Source of the DNA: Paroedura picta
Taxonomy: Eukaryota; Chordata; Lepidosauria; Squamata; Gekkonidae
Assembly (NCBI RefSeq): GCF_049243985.1
Contig: NC_135375.1
Span: 26,846,490-26,910,489, forward strand
Reading direction: 5' to 3'
Length of the DNA: 64,000 nucleotides
In this document: positions 1-10,667 of the stretch, in pieces
Layout: the number at the start of each line of letters is the position of its first letter
How positions within the stretch are numbered: position 1 is the stretch's first letter
The notes under the pieces: model-generated
Told to the model about the DNA's origin: nothing
Database searches by the model: none
What the model saw: the letters and a program-made list of their open reading frames with translations, nothing else
Position numbers and translations under genes: made by a program

Positions 1-309
1 CTCCCTCTGTGTGTCTATCTCTACTGATCTATGACCGTAAACAAATAATCTACACTGGTTTTACAGGTTTATATGAATGAATCCATACTAGGCAGTGGGT
101 GCAACTTGCATTTCAGATACTTGACTTGGCTTAGTTTCCCCTTTTATTCATTATGCCAAGCTTGCTTGTTCAGGGAAGTCAGACAAATATCAATAGGGAA
201 CTTGCTCGCTCCATTTCTGAAAACTCACAGCAATACATTTGTACTTCCTTATCAGATCATAGATTCTTGCTGCAGATGGGAAAGGATGGAGAAGAGGAAG
301 GGATGCTGT

Positions 310-870
310 TGTTTGTGTGATGTGCCATTGAGCGGCATGTCATTTCTGGTGATCCTATGAATTAATGGCACTCAAAATGTACTGCCAATGACAGTCTTGC
401 TCAGGTCTTGCAAATTGAAGGCCTTTATTGAGTCAATCCAATTCAAATGGTCTCATCTTCTTTTCCTACTGCCTTCACATTTTCTTCTCGTCTTTCCCAA
501 CAAGTCTTGCCTCCTCATGATGTGACCAAAGTATGATAGCCTCAGTTTGGTCAACTTAACCTCTGTGGAGAATTCAGGCTTGATTTGGTCTCAAACCCGC
601 TTATCTGTCTCTTTGCCTGATTTAAAATCAGTCAGTTTTCTTCATTGTCCAGCTTTCATATCCATACACAGTAATGGAGAACACCTCCTGCCTTGCCCTA
701 TTCAGAGCAGATTGTTTTCTTGGGTACAATGGGTCTTCTCGCAGGGATGCTTCCTCACAGATTGGGTGCCAAATTGCAGCTGTTTTTACTGTGAGCCTCC
801 TCACCACATCATTGTTCATTTGTTGTCATGCTGTAGTTTCCTGAGCTCTCCTCACCTGAGGTCCCCTTGA
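310..870 (-). mobile_element. Decayed non-LTR retrotransposon (LINE) 3' fragment
   Basis: Read on the minus strand this is the C-terminal end of a LINE reverse-transcriptase reading frame plus its short 3' tail. The frame shows ITVYGYESWTMKKTD near 630-680, the usual YG-x-ESW-T-x-KK motif downstream of the RT domain. After stops and frame changes come LSYFGH-like residues, a short basic stretch and a final DRTFW-like tail. The 3' end near 310-350 resembles the GGGTCGCCATAAGTCGGAAG-type tail common in reptile LINEs. The copy is 5'-truncated and frame-broken, so it is old. The family is uncertain: RTE/BovB-like or R4-like. It makes no product. The plus-strand frame of about 107 codons over the same interval is only its antisense. 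Confidence 0.7.
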
Positions 871-1977
871 AAAATCCTTAACATGTCCTTGAACATAGTA
901 AGGAACTGGTGAGCAAACAAAGACTCAATGGGTTCATTTCTCACAGGGAAGAAATTAAACTGGAACAGGAATATTCTAAATGCTTTGGAACATTTGTCTC
1001 ATCATAACGAGGGTACACATCTCATCCACATCTACAATGTACATATTTTCTGCAGGAAACACTATTACAAACTAGTATATGTGCATCTAACACACTTGCA
1101 GCACAAAGGATAGAGAAGCTTTTTGGAAACTGGAGTTACTGAAAGGATTACAATGGTCTGCCTGAGCCAGAAACCAGCTGGGACGAAGGCCCCTCCTCTT
1201 CCCCGTTGTCCCTCAGAAATGATCTCCTATTTATAAACTCTCTTTTTACTGCTGACGGGTAAGAAAGGCAGTCCCTGCCAGAATAGAGAGAACTGAAAAG
1301 CATTCTGCATTCTGGCTCAGCTCTGCAGAAATGACTAAATGCAATGCCAAAATATTACTCCGGCTTAACCAGAATGGATGATTCTTTCATGTCTCTTTCC
1401 ACCCTCTGGGTCTTTCTTCGGAGGGGGGTGGGCTGACTTTTCTGGCACCGTTCAAAGTGGAATGCAGACCTTAGGGGCTCTGTCCTCTTTGCCTGAGGAA
1501 GTGAAATGTTTTTAAAGAGACTTGTCCTCATCTTATAATTAAATGCTTTGAGTAGCAAGTCCTATAATGTTGCTGGTTCAGCTCGCTTTTCTATCGTCTC
1601 TGTGTATTGTTTACTGAACTCCTTTGCCCTAGGCCTAAAACTACACAATCTTTTCTGATGGAGAAATCAAGAGGATTCTCCTTGGTCCCAGGATGTCTAG
1701 CTTCTAACAATTCTTAAGATCATCCATCAAGTGCTATCTTTGTGTGCCATGTAAACAAACAGGTAAAGTATTGAAATGGATCCTCACTGCAAAAGTGGCT
1801 TGCACAGGATACCACATGAGCTGTCATGACAGGAAAAATAGAAAAACAAGAACCTGGAAAACGAGAAACAGAGCTTTGAATCCTGCCTATGATGTGGGGA
1901 AAGTTGAGGCTTTGAGCCACAAAGACCTGTGGTGGTGGGCCTGTTCTCCAGGGATAAGGTAGTCCTTGACCTGGGTA
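871..1977. other. Unique-looking noncoding stretch
   Basis: Nothing recognisable. Open frames here are at most 72 codons, with no domain, splice-site pattern or repeat signature that I can support. Confidence 0.5.
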
Positions 1978-2092
1978 GCCCTCGCTAGCCTGATCCCATC
2001 AGATTTTGGAAGCTAAGCAGGGTCATCCGTGGTTCGTGGCTGGATGGGAGATCACCAAATAAGTCGAGGGCTACTATACAGAGACAATGTCA
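1978..2092 (+). mobile_element. 5S rRNA-derived SINE (5S-Sauria-like), truncated
   Basis: The segment reads as a 5S ribosomal RNA gene from about position 25 onward: TAGCCTGATCCCATCAGAT, then GGAAGCTAAGCAGGGTCA, then TGGATGGGAGATCACC. These are the internal control region (A box, intermediate element, C box) that binds TFIIIA in real 5S genes. The sequence then leaves 5S similarity with AAGTCGAGGGCTACTATACAGAGAC, shown here only for its position near 2065-2090, which matches the body of lizard 5S-derived SINEs. The 3' tail is missing. It is a retroposed copy and not a functional 5S gene: the 5' end of 5S is altered and there are several substitutions in the control region. Confidence 0.85.
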
Positions 2093-2535
2093 CGTGGGAG
2101 GCATTGAGGGAGAGCCAGTTGAAGGCTACATGAGAGCATCTGAGGGGCACGTGTCGGGTTGGGATTCCCATAATCTGACTCACTATTTATTTACCCAAGA
2201 GCCACAGGGCCCGATTTGGAAGTAGGGGTTCCAGCCTATGCCCCCTTCATGGTTGAACCAAACTGAAATAGCCCTGGGAATACGCTTTTTGCCCCACCGT
2301 GGGACTGTGAATGGGGTTCCACAGCTGCAGCTGGCAACTCTGAGAGTATTTAGGGGGCAGTGACTGGCATACCAGTGTCATTCTGGTATGCTGATGTCAC
2401 TTCTTATAGAAATGGTTTCACTGCAAGTGATATCAGCAGGGCAGTACAATGTGGGTGCATACCCTTGTTTCTCCCCATTTCCTCCTATTGGTGCTTCAGG
2501 CCCTAGTGGGCAACAAAATGGGTTGCTGGAAGTTT
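2093..2535. other. Noncoding sequence after the 5S-SINE
   Basis: No family recognised. Three nearby short pieces (TGGCATACCAGTGTCATTC and TGGTATGCTGATGTCAC around 2365-2400) form a weak local inverted/direct repeat. Confidence 0.4.
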
Positions 2536-2550
2536 TTTATTATTATTATC

Positions 2551-2585
<35 letters not shown>

Positions 2586-2592
2586 CATTATC

Positions 2593-2655
<63 letters not shown>

Positions 2656-2656
2656 T
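2536..2656. repeat. (ATT)n/(ATTATC)n compound microsatellite
   Basis: About 120 bases built only from ATT and ATC triplets: an ATT block, a central (ATTATC) block, then a pure (ATT) block. Translation in two frames gives artificial poly-Ile and His-Tyr runs that should not be called genes. The ordered core of alternating ATT/ATC units suggests one interrupted repeat that expanded in six-base steps. Confidence 0.97.
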
Positions 2657-4466
2657 ACAATAATACAATATAATTACAGCAGGACAATTGTCCATGTCCA
2701 ATGGTTCACCTCCAAGGCCACAGCACCTCCTACTGTACAAAGCCCCCTAGAAATCTGAATGCCGCATGGTGGTGGATACAAAGAGATGCCACAAGAACAT
2801 GACAGAAACCTGAGGTAATGTGAGTTCTTCCAGGACAATCAGTCCATCATGTGCATAACAAAAGGGCATCTTGGCCCAACTCTTCTCTCCAGACTTATTT
2901 TAATACCATCAAGATGCCTTTTTTTGCAACAGAGGATACCTGTGCACAGCTATTAGCTGAACAATCTGTCTTTTGATGAAGTCCTCAAAGGCTACCTTGT
3001 ATGAGGCTGGCTAGTTTTTTTAATATGTGGAAAGGTCACGTTAGGTTTCTTAATAAAATAAGTGATGATTATAAATGCCGTCCTTTAAACTGGTTCTCTC
3101 GCTAACCTGAGAGACCTGCTGCTTGGGCCAATTGCCCTGCCCAGCTGTTCAAAGCCCATCCTTGATGCGATGCTCATACAACTCCAGGTTCCACATTAAC
3201 TTCATTTATTCTTCTTTAATGCTTTGCCAAGCACTGCTATCGAAAGGGCAGCTGTCATGTTGGGATCACTCCCTTGCAATACCCTAAAACAGGCTAATCA
3301 TTTTCATTCATCATTACCTTCTTGGCTTTCTTTTCATCTGTAAATTCTAATGTTTAAAACTGAAATGAAGAGCTTCTCTTCCTTGGCTTGGTTTTTTTTT
3401 TATTGCCGTTAGCATATGCACAGAAGAAATTATACTGCTAAGAAGCTCATTTCCTGAAGGATTCTCAGTCTAAAATATGCTGTGTGCTGGGCATACCTGG
3501 GCTGCACTGATTCCACCAATCAAGTTGTGCGTACAAAACAGCCACAACTGATAAAGGCTCTGTTTTTCAAATAAACATATATGAGTGATTTGCTAAAGTG
3601 CCTCGATCTTCGTGTTGCTAATGCTAACGATCTAATTTGGGATTTGGAGCGCGTATACTGGGACTGTTGCATACGTGTAGGATACGTGGAGTTAATATGT
3701 TGATGCGACTCCCAAGACCTTTTCAAGAAAAATGTGGGGATATGATAGAAGAGTGGGGGTTTCGAACGAAACAGTGAGCTTTGCCGCACCATCCCGAGGC
3801 TCAGCCATGGGAATAGCTGTGGAATCCTTTAATACTCTGCTTGTGGTTGATCATTGAAAGAAAATCTTGGACACCAGGACACTTGAGTTTAAAAGATGCT
3901 TGTGTGAATTTAAGGCTGCTCAAGGGCAACTTTAATTTATGTGCCAATAAGTTGCACAAATATTGTCTCTACTCTTCAGTTAAAAGCAAGTAGTTACCCT
4001 GGATACCTCTCACTGCACAGTACTTATCCTAGTTCTTGGTCCCAGCATAGCCCATTCCTGGAGAAAGAAGCATTCTCATCTATCATGTACAGGACTAATT
4101 TGAACACTCTGTGAAGTGAAAGGAAGGAGAAATGGGTTCCTCCATCATTGCAAGATACTTTCCTCTGGAGGAGACCCAAACTTTTGAATTTGTTTACCCA
4201 TCTGTTATTTGCCTGATGGGAAAAAGTGCATGTGGGGGGATTGTCCCCTTCTTACTCTCAGTGGGAATAATAGGGAAATCTTAATTAGGATAAGAATATT
4301 TACTTTTGCTAAATCGTGAGACCTTCAGGAGGACAGGGTAAGGCTGGTATTTTCTGGCATTCACTTACGCAAGTAAAAATGACCAGGAATAACCTTTATG
4401 GGATTTTGCATTTTGCTCACTTCAGACTATTCTCCTTTTGCAGGCACAATATTGATAGCCTATCCT
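2657..4466. other. Unique-looking noncoding stretch
   Basis: No gene or known repeat recognised. The part near 3590-3800 has more CpG (for example ATCTTCGTGTTGC, GGAGCGCGTATACTG, GGTTTCGAACGAAACAG) than its surroundings and is treated as a separate observation. Confidence 0.45.
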
Positions 4467-4805
4467 GGGCTGAATCTGCACGGAGCTTTTATTCCAATCC
4501 CAGGTCGATTCAGTCCCTGCTGTCTCCACTGAATGCAATTTCCATTTTGATTTTGTCTGATTTAAATTTTCCCTCTGCAACAAGCATGATTGATCCAGAA
4601 TGACTCTACCTTTTCCCTGCAATATCCCAGAGAGGATATAACACTCAATATTTGAAAAATCAGCATGAGAAAGCCTGCAGAGCTCTGCCTGATCTGAACT
4701 TGATTTGTTGTAGAGAAGCCCTGATTGGCCAAGGCTTCAGTTCAAAGGCTTCCTTATTCCCAGACTGCAAGCTTGCCTTAAAGGGGAAGCCCTAACTTCT
4801 CTTGG
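4467..4805 (+). repeat. Interspersed repeat, family X copy 1 (unclassified)
   Basis: This shares order and spacing with 22133-22440: CTGCACGG-GCTTTTATTCC, then GTCGATTCAGTCCCTGC, a run like GATTTAAATTTTCC-CTCTGC near 4558-4580, a GATTGGC motif, and the end block GCCTTAAAGGGGAAGCCC. The two copies are about the same length and in the same orientation, so this is a dispersed family and not a chance match. It has no coding capacity. The left edge GGGCTGAATCTGCACGG resembles the terminal motif of the CpG-rich elements at 33928 and 60430, so a DNA transposon origin is possible. I cannot name the family. Confidence 0.65.
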
Positions 4806-5259
4806 CAGGAGCTCCAGGAGCCATAACTTCTCTTGATAGAGATTTGCCTCCTGTTGCACTTGGCTCCCCCCCTCCTGAGTTTCCTTAACCACATGCAGAA
4901 CCCTTTTCTGTTTCAATCGGGGGGGGGAGGAGGGAGAGAAAGACCCAAATTCAAATCGATCTGGATTCAGCAGGATCAACAATGGAATAAACAGAGTAAA
5001 TGCAGATTCATCCCTGGTGTGGAGAAGATTTGAGTCATATATAACCAGTGAAGTACTATCACCAAGAGGAGCCTTCGAACCCCTTGGAAGGTTCAGACAG
5101 AACTTCCGGTCACAACAGCCTCAAAAGCCTTTTGGGTCCGTTGGCATCAATATGGCTAAAACAAGTGGGGCATGCCATGCCACCCCCTTAATTGTGCTTG
5201 GAGTAAGTGGGGGGATCTGGGCTCATCATGCCTGTGAACTGCAGTTGGCTTTGGGGCAG
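4806..5259. other. Noncoding sequence
   Basis: Contains a G-run (4918-4926) and no supported feature. Confidence 0.4.
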
Positions 5260-5435
5260 GGCTGTGGTTCGGTGGGCATCTGCTTTGCATGCAGAAAGTC
5301 ACAGATTCAGTCCCCAGGATCTCCAGCTGAAAAGATGAAGAAGTTTTATGTGAAAGACTTCCACCTAAAACCATTGAGAGCTGTTGCCAGTCACAATACT
5401 GACCTCGGGAGACTCATTAGAAGGCTTCATTGTGC
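5260..5435 (+). mobile_element. tRNA-derived SINE, CATCTGCTTTGCATGCAGAA type
   Basis: The head GGCTGTGGTTCGGTGGGCATC resembles a tRNA A box, and GATTCAGTCCCCAGGATC, about 30 bases later, a B box (GGTTCAATCC type). The central block GCATCTGCTTTGCATGCAGA is characteristic of a widespread lizard tRNA-SINE. It is followed by the usual AGATCTCAGCCTGAGACC-like and GAGAGCTGTTGCCAGTC blocks (5375-5400) and AATACTGACCT. It is diverged by perhaps a fifth and lacks a clear tail. Two other copies are at 13754 and 23550. Confidence 0.8.
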
Positions 5436-5439
5436 CCTA

Positions 5440-5560
5440 AGATTGTGCTCAGACTGACAGGGCAATGCTGGGAAGGGTTATTCCACTCTAAGTTGATTGG
5501 AGTCAGTTGGCTTAGACCAAGGTAACTCTGCGCAGGAGTGCATGATAAGCCACTTCAGGG
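5440..5560. repeat. AACTCTGCRCAGGA-type interspersed repeat, copy 1
   Basis: The block GGCTTAGACCAAGGTAACTC followed by TGCGCAGGAGTGCA is a diverged copy of a repeat seen in reverse orientation at 24872-24930 and in pieces at 25085-25160 and 55140-55175. The core reads, in this orientation, TTGA-GTCA-TGGCTTAGA-AGTAACTCTGCAYAGGATTGCA. Its class is unknown to me. Confidence 0.5.
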
Positions 5561-7795
5561 GTACTTTTCGCTAAATATTATTCAGATTTAAAGTCTGGCA
5601 TTAAGAAAACAGATGGCTAGAGCTGAGCCTCAGTGAGCTTTGACCCAAATTAAGCCATGCGCTTGATGGAAGACTTCTAGATGATGAACAACTATTAAGC
5701 AGGCAATCTACAAACAGTATAACTCAGCAGCTACTGAAAAACAGTAGGAAAACAGAACAACTGAGAGTGTTGGAATGATAGCGGTGGAAAGGGCTGTCAA
5801 GTCTCCTCTGACTTTTGGAGGCCTGTTTTCAAAGCAAGAGAAGTTCAGTGAGCGCATGAGTGTGATGCTGACTTCATGGGTTAGGTCTGTGATTCCCACC
5901 CTCTTGTTTCCTGCAAACGCCATCTTGTGGGAATTGTAGTTTCCGGGATATAGTCTTCAACTTCATTCACATGCTCTCATATTTCTGTGTTACTGGAGCG
6001 GAAGAATGCATATCACAATCATTCTCATGTCCTTGAAGCAGCAGCAGAAGACATCTTTAGAATGCATGGCAATGCCTCTGGCATTGAGCCAACCCAGCTT
6101 TAGGGGCATTTCTAACTGGTTTTGGTTGATTTGTGTGCAGAATTTATAAGGAAACATGGTTGTGTTTGAAAAATAGCACATCTATGGCCCAATTTCCTTT
6201 TGCGGGCAGGAAGAAACATACTAATCAGTAGTGGGTCATATCAGCCAATGAGGTGAAGGAGAAATTAACATTGCTTGTCGGGGATCACCAGCCAATCAGC
6301 TATGTCTCACGGTAGTGTCATGGAGGTGTGGCAAACTAGTTGCTAGTGTCAGCCTCCAGAGAGATCAAACTTTTTATCATCCTTTCAACTTTTGCACTTT
6401 CCCAGAGTTCATTTGTTCTAAGCAGAAAACAGATCCTGCCGCAAATTGTTGCCTACTTGCTCTGGATTTCTTCTCTTTACTCTGATTCAAATTAAATACG
6501 TGACTTAACGTTCTTGTTCAGCAGGCATTAATTATTCAGCTGCACAATACAGAACATCTTTATTTCCGAGACAGCTTTCTGTGCCAATTGTTTTTTTTTT
6601 ATGCAGGTTTTTTTTTGCGAGCACAGAAATCCCATACACAACCCACAACTTGATATACGAGTTGTAAATGGAAACTTTTTGAACAGGATCCACAGCTTTA
6701 CAATGCTTCATTTATTATCCAATTGTCCAGGGAAAAGTTTGCTGTTTTCAGATCTGCAGAAGTAACATGGAAAAGAGGAGAAGGTTGGTAAGCAGATATG
6801 CAGAAATTCAAATGAGGGTTAGATCTTTCACAGCACTGTTTACTAAGGAGGGAGCAGCTGGTTTTTTTGCTCCAAAAGCAGGCTAAATTTTTACCCTGCC
6901 TTATCCTGGTCTGTGCCAGTTTTTAAAAATGTTAGCACAGGTGTAAACTGAGCACTGCATGTAGCACAGCATGTTATGCTCCAACATATGCCAAATCCAA
7001 TAAAGTGATGGGCAATCTTTTAAGCTGGATTTGGGTTGCATTATATGATTAAGCAGAGAAGGAGTGTGCATTATGAATCCTTTGTGCTTTCCAGAAATGA
7101 CTGCCTTGACTGGCCAGACTGTGCAGACTGGGCCTGGGTCCCCTCGCTATGTCATAGGTAACCCAGAAGGAGTGGTGAGTTCTCCTCAGTCCCTCGATAT
7201 TCATTTAGGATCATGACCACAGTGCATGTGGAGAAAAAGCTTCAGCCTGGAAAGGTCCCAGGGAGGCACTTTTAGGACATGTGGTTCCCCCTAAATAGTA
7301 CCCAGGGAACATGTGGTTTCCCCCAAATAGCCCCCCTTGGGACTTTTTCAGGCTGGGAAAATTCCTCAGGATCAGAGGCTGAAACCCCTAAAGAGAGCAT
7401 TTTCTCCCTCTCCCATAACATTAGAATTTGGGGGCATGTGACAACACCCCATCTTTAGGAGACCCCTGGTCTCCTAGTCTCCAGTGAGGGCAATGCTGGA
7501 AATTAGGGTGTCACCTGACATTGGCTTAGCCTATTATGAGGGGATGATAAACTTGCAGGAACCACGCAACAGGTTTACTTCAGTAACGTAACTGGCTTGC
7601 TTGATTCTTTGTTTTCCTTTTCTCCAGTTCTCTCAGTATTATAGTAACAAAAGTACTGGACTGCTGAGGCCTGAAAAAGCATAATAGTCATAAGCAGGTT
7701 TCTTATTTGACTGGTTCAGACTTATAGCATAGCACAGAAAAGCTTTGAACACTTTTTGACAGGAACAGCACCCAAAATGTACCTATCTGTGAAAT
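5561..7795. other. Unique-looking noncoding stretch
   Basis: No gene or repeat that I can support. There are A/T homopolymer runs at 6590-6617 only. Confidence 0.45.
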
Positions 7796-7871
7796 ATTAT
7801 TATTTCATTGATTAACCATTTTTTCTCTTAAGACTCAGGGTGGTTTACAATCAATTAAAACATATAAAAGT
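7796..7871 (-). mobile_element. LINE 3' end fragment (GGTGGTTTACA type)
   Basis: The antisense of a LINE 3' terminus: an A/T-rich tail (TATTATTTCATTGATT) followed by GACTCAGGGTGGTTTACAA, the complement of the TTGTAAACCACCCTGAG block that precedes the tail in the L2/CR1-type LINEs at 10668, 21797, 31715 and 54249. The hAT MITE starting at 7880 is inserted in or immediately beside it. Confidence 0.6.
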
Positions 7872-7879
7872 CATATAAT

Positions 7880-8128
7880 CAGGGCTGGATTTTTATGAAA
7901 AGAGGCCCTAGGGCCATTCCACTTATGTGGCCCTTTCACCTCCCATTTTTAAGTTTGTAAATTACATGAGAGATAATAAAATACATCATTAATGTGATAT
8001 ATATCAATATGTTAAATGAAACATGTTGTGATTGGTACTAACCTTTATTTAAAAATGTGGTACAGGCCCCTCTTGATCTTGAGGCCCTAGGCTGAAGCCT
8101 AGTTAGCCTATAGGAAAATCCGGCCCTG
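7880..8128. mobile_element. Non-autonomous hAT transposon (249 bp) with perfect 8-bp target duplication
   Basis: The ends are CAGGGCTGGATTTT and AAAATCCGGCCCTG, a 14-bp terminal inverted repeat with one mismatch. The flanks are identical: CATATAAT at 7872-7879 and at 8129-8136. Eight-base target duplications with CAGGG termini define the hAT superfamily. The inside is A/T rich with an internal GAGGCCCTAG pair (near 7901 and 8080) and no coding capacity, so it must have been mobilised in trans. The clean duplication suggests moderate age. Confidence 0.93.
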
Positions 8129-8589
8129 CATATAATTCAGAATATCTCAAATCCCTAGTCTGCCTAACTAGCTCCTAACCCCTTTCCTACCAAAATCCAT
8201 GGACTGTTAGTTGACCAGCAGTTGACCTGCCAGACTTTCCCTTTTTTTTTCTTTTTGACATTCCAGTCTACCATTTGAAAGTGATTTACCTGAAGCTCTT
8301 GGAGGGTAGAACTTGAAATCATCCATCACAAGGCACCCAATGAAATTACGGGGAAATTGAACTGTAGAATTCAGTGGAGACAGTGAGGGCCAATAGTAAT
8401 GCAACTTTAAGGCAGAGGGACATATTCCTAGAGGAGGCCTGGGTCACTAACGTGAACCTCCATCTACAGTGGTAGGAAACTACTAAATATTAGGGACGAG
8501 AGGCAACAGCAGCAGAAAGCATTAGCCTCTATGCCTTGTTCATTGGCCCTCCAAGTCAATTGGCTGTGAAACAGTATGCTGGACTAGAG

Positions 8590-8700
8590 CTGGTTCCAGA
8601 AGGGCGATATAGAAATTTAATAAATAATAATAATAAATAATAGATAGACTGCTGGGCTGATTCATCAGGGCTTTTCTTATGTTCTTACGTTCTTCATGTG
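8590..8700 (+). mobile_element. LINE/SINE 3' tail fragments
   Basis: AGGGCGATATAGAAATTTAA followed by AATAATAATAATAAATAATA is the 3' end and tail of an L2/CR1-type LINE. It is directly followed by GGGCTGATTCATCAGGGCTT and TTCTTATGTTCTTACG, the end of a tRNA-SINE family. Only the tails are recognisable. Confidence 0.55.
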
Positions 8701-8907
8701 GGTCGTGGTCCTGATCCTCATCAGGTACTGCATGCACAAAGTAGCTAAGTGTGGAATATTAGGACACGGCAGCAGCATTTGCCTGAGCTGTGAATTATTG
8801 GCATGCTAATTGTTCACATAACGGTTTTGCATGAAATGCTGGCTGCATAAAGTTGCATGAATAATTTATTTTGCTTCTCCAGTATCATATTTAAATTTGG
8901 CTGTAGT

Positions 8908-9125
8908 CCAGGCCTGTGATGCAGTTGTTAGGCTTTTGGATTCGGACCAGGGGGAGATGGTTTCGTTCTACGCTCAGCTATGAAGCAGATTGGTAAGGTT
9001 TGGGCCAGACATTATCTTTCAGACTAACCTACTTCACAGGATTACCATGAAGATAAAATTAGGGTAAACTGTTCATGCTACCATGAGGTCCTTGGGGAAC
9101 ATGGAATACCAAAGAAGCAAAAAAT
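8908..9125 (+). mobile_element. Old tRNA-derived SINE (GGTGTAGTGGTTAG family)
   Basis: A diverged relative of the copy at 56998. It keeps the head GCAGTTGTTAGGCTTTTGGA and the middle GGGCCAGACATTATCTTTCA, GGATTACCATGAAGATAAAA and CATGAGGTCCTTGGGGAACA, in the same order as the ACCTTGGGCCAGTCAC, AGGATTGTTGTGAGGATAAA and CTTTGGGTCCCCATTGGG blocks of the family. Both promoter boxes have decayed. Confidence 0.6.
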
Positions 9126-10667
9126 AAACTAGTGCTGGACTTTCTGCCATATAAAAAGAAATGAAAAGAAGACAGTATTTTTTTTACAGTATTTGTCATC
9201 TGAAGAAAAATAATGATCTATAACTGTAAGAATAAAAATTAAGGAGCACAGTTCATGATCCAGTTTCTTCTCTGGCTTTCATCAGATGCATCTTGGATGA
9301 GATGAAATCAAAGAGGGCCTGCTTGCAGCAGGAGAGAATTTGTCCCTCTGTATTTCCATAAAAAGGATTTTTTTTAAAAGTCGGCATTCCCCTGGGGAAT
9401 AGTTTGTAAACATGTGAACTGTACTTTCAAAGGGTCATTTCTTTGTAAATGAAGCAGCGTGGAATTTTCCATATGTAAATCTGTCATCCTCTTTTAAAAA
9501 ATGACCATGTGTTGAGTATAATAGAGGGGTGTTTTCTCTTTTCTTTCTAGATTTGGCATCCAGCAAATGAAGAACGTCTCCAATTCTGGGCGTTTATGGA
9601 GCATTTTCTGTCAGGGTGCAAGTTTGCCTGGAACTGTTCCAAGGCACCAGGCTGGTCCAAGATGCCTGTTGTTGACAAGAAGAGAACAATGTACAACTGA
9701 TCACGTGAACTTACTTGAATCACAAAACACCTACGCAGTCTATTTGCTCTTTAGGTACGCTTAGAAGTGTAGCATTATACAAATATGATTTAAACATCTC
9801 AACCTTTTCTCCCTAGAGGGCTTCCATGGGAACAAACAAAACATTTAGGCAAGACTTGACTTTCTCAAAGAGTTCAAAAGGTTACAGTCGCTGGACTTCC
9901 TGTAAGCTAGCCCACAGTACTTGAAGTGCATCTATAAATGAGCCACATGACCAAATCACGTGGCAGCAAATCTCCGTCAGCTGTTAGCACCTGATAGTAT
10001 TGCAATGGGCTAATTCTATCACCGGCCATTAGTCATGGAGGATGTTTGCATGAATATTTGCTGCAGGTTAACAAAACCTGTAAGGTATTTGCTGTTAATC
10101 TCTTAAGTAACTCAGTCAGACTCCCACACAAGGCTGGGTCCATAATGAATAACATAATAAACAAGTCGATCAGTGGTATTCGCTCTGCAGTTTGCTGGCA
10201 GCCATATTTACGTTTAGCATCAGCCAGAAAAGCCGCTGGCAACTGTGTACCACCCCAGCACCCAACCACACCGAGAGTTTTAGGCTCCAGCAATTAATAT
10301 TAAATATATAATTATAGTGTTTTAAATTACCAGAATACTTCTGGGCATGTTGGATTGCTCCTCTTCACCACATTCCTGGAGGACAGCAAGCTTGCTGTGG
10401 AGAATGGATGATAAAATCAGTGAGCTTGTTCTTTTCCCAGGTGGCTGCTATTTACTCTTATCAACCACCAGCTTGCTCTTTTCCTGATAGTTGCCTAGGA
10501 TGACTGTGTGGAGGTTAGAGAGAAAGGTGGGAGTTGTTGGAGGAGGTGGCCTTTCTCTCTATCATGACCTTTCTCTCTATCATGACTGGTTGCCTATAAG
10601 CAGGGGGGAAACAGCATGTGGTAATCTTGCAATTAACAGAATAATTCCTATGTTTGTTTTGTTTGTT
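9126..10667. other. Mostly unique noncoding sequence
   Basis: No gene. A 37-base block at 9880-9916 is exactly repeated at 12275-12311 (see findings). Confidence 0.45.

Noticed and set aside
1978-2092. A functional 5S rRNA gene
   Set aside because: The 5' third of 5S is missing or altered, the control region is mutated, and SINE body sequence follows.
2388-2673. Poly-Ile and His-Tyr repeat peptides
   Set aside because: Pure translation of the ATT/ATC microsatellite.
3520-3792. A 90-codon minus-strand frame with Arg/Ser-rich content
   Set aside because: No recognisable domain. The CpG-bearing DNA is noted as an unexplained segment and not called a gene.
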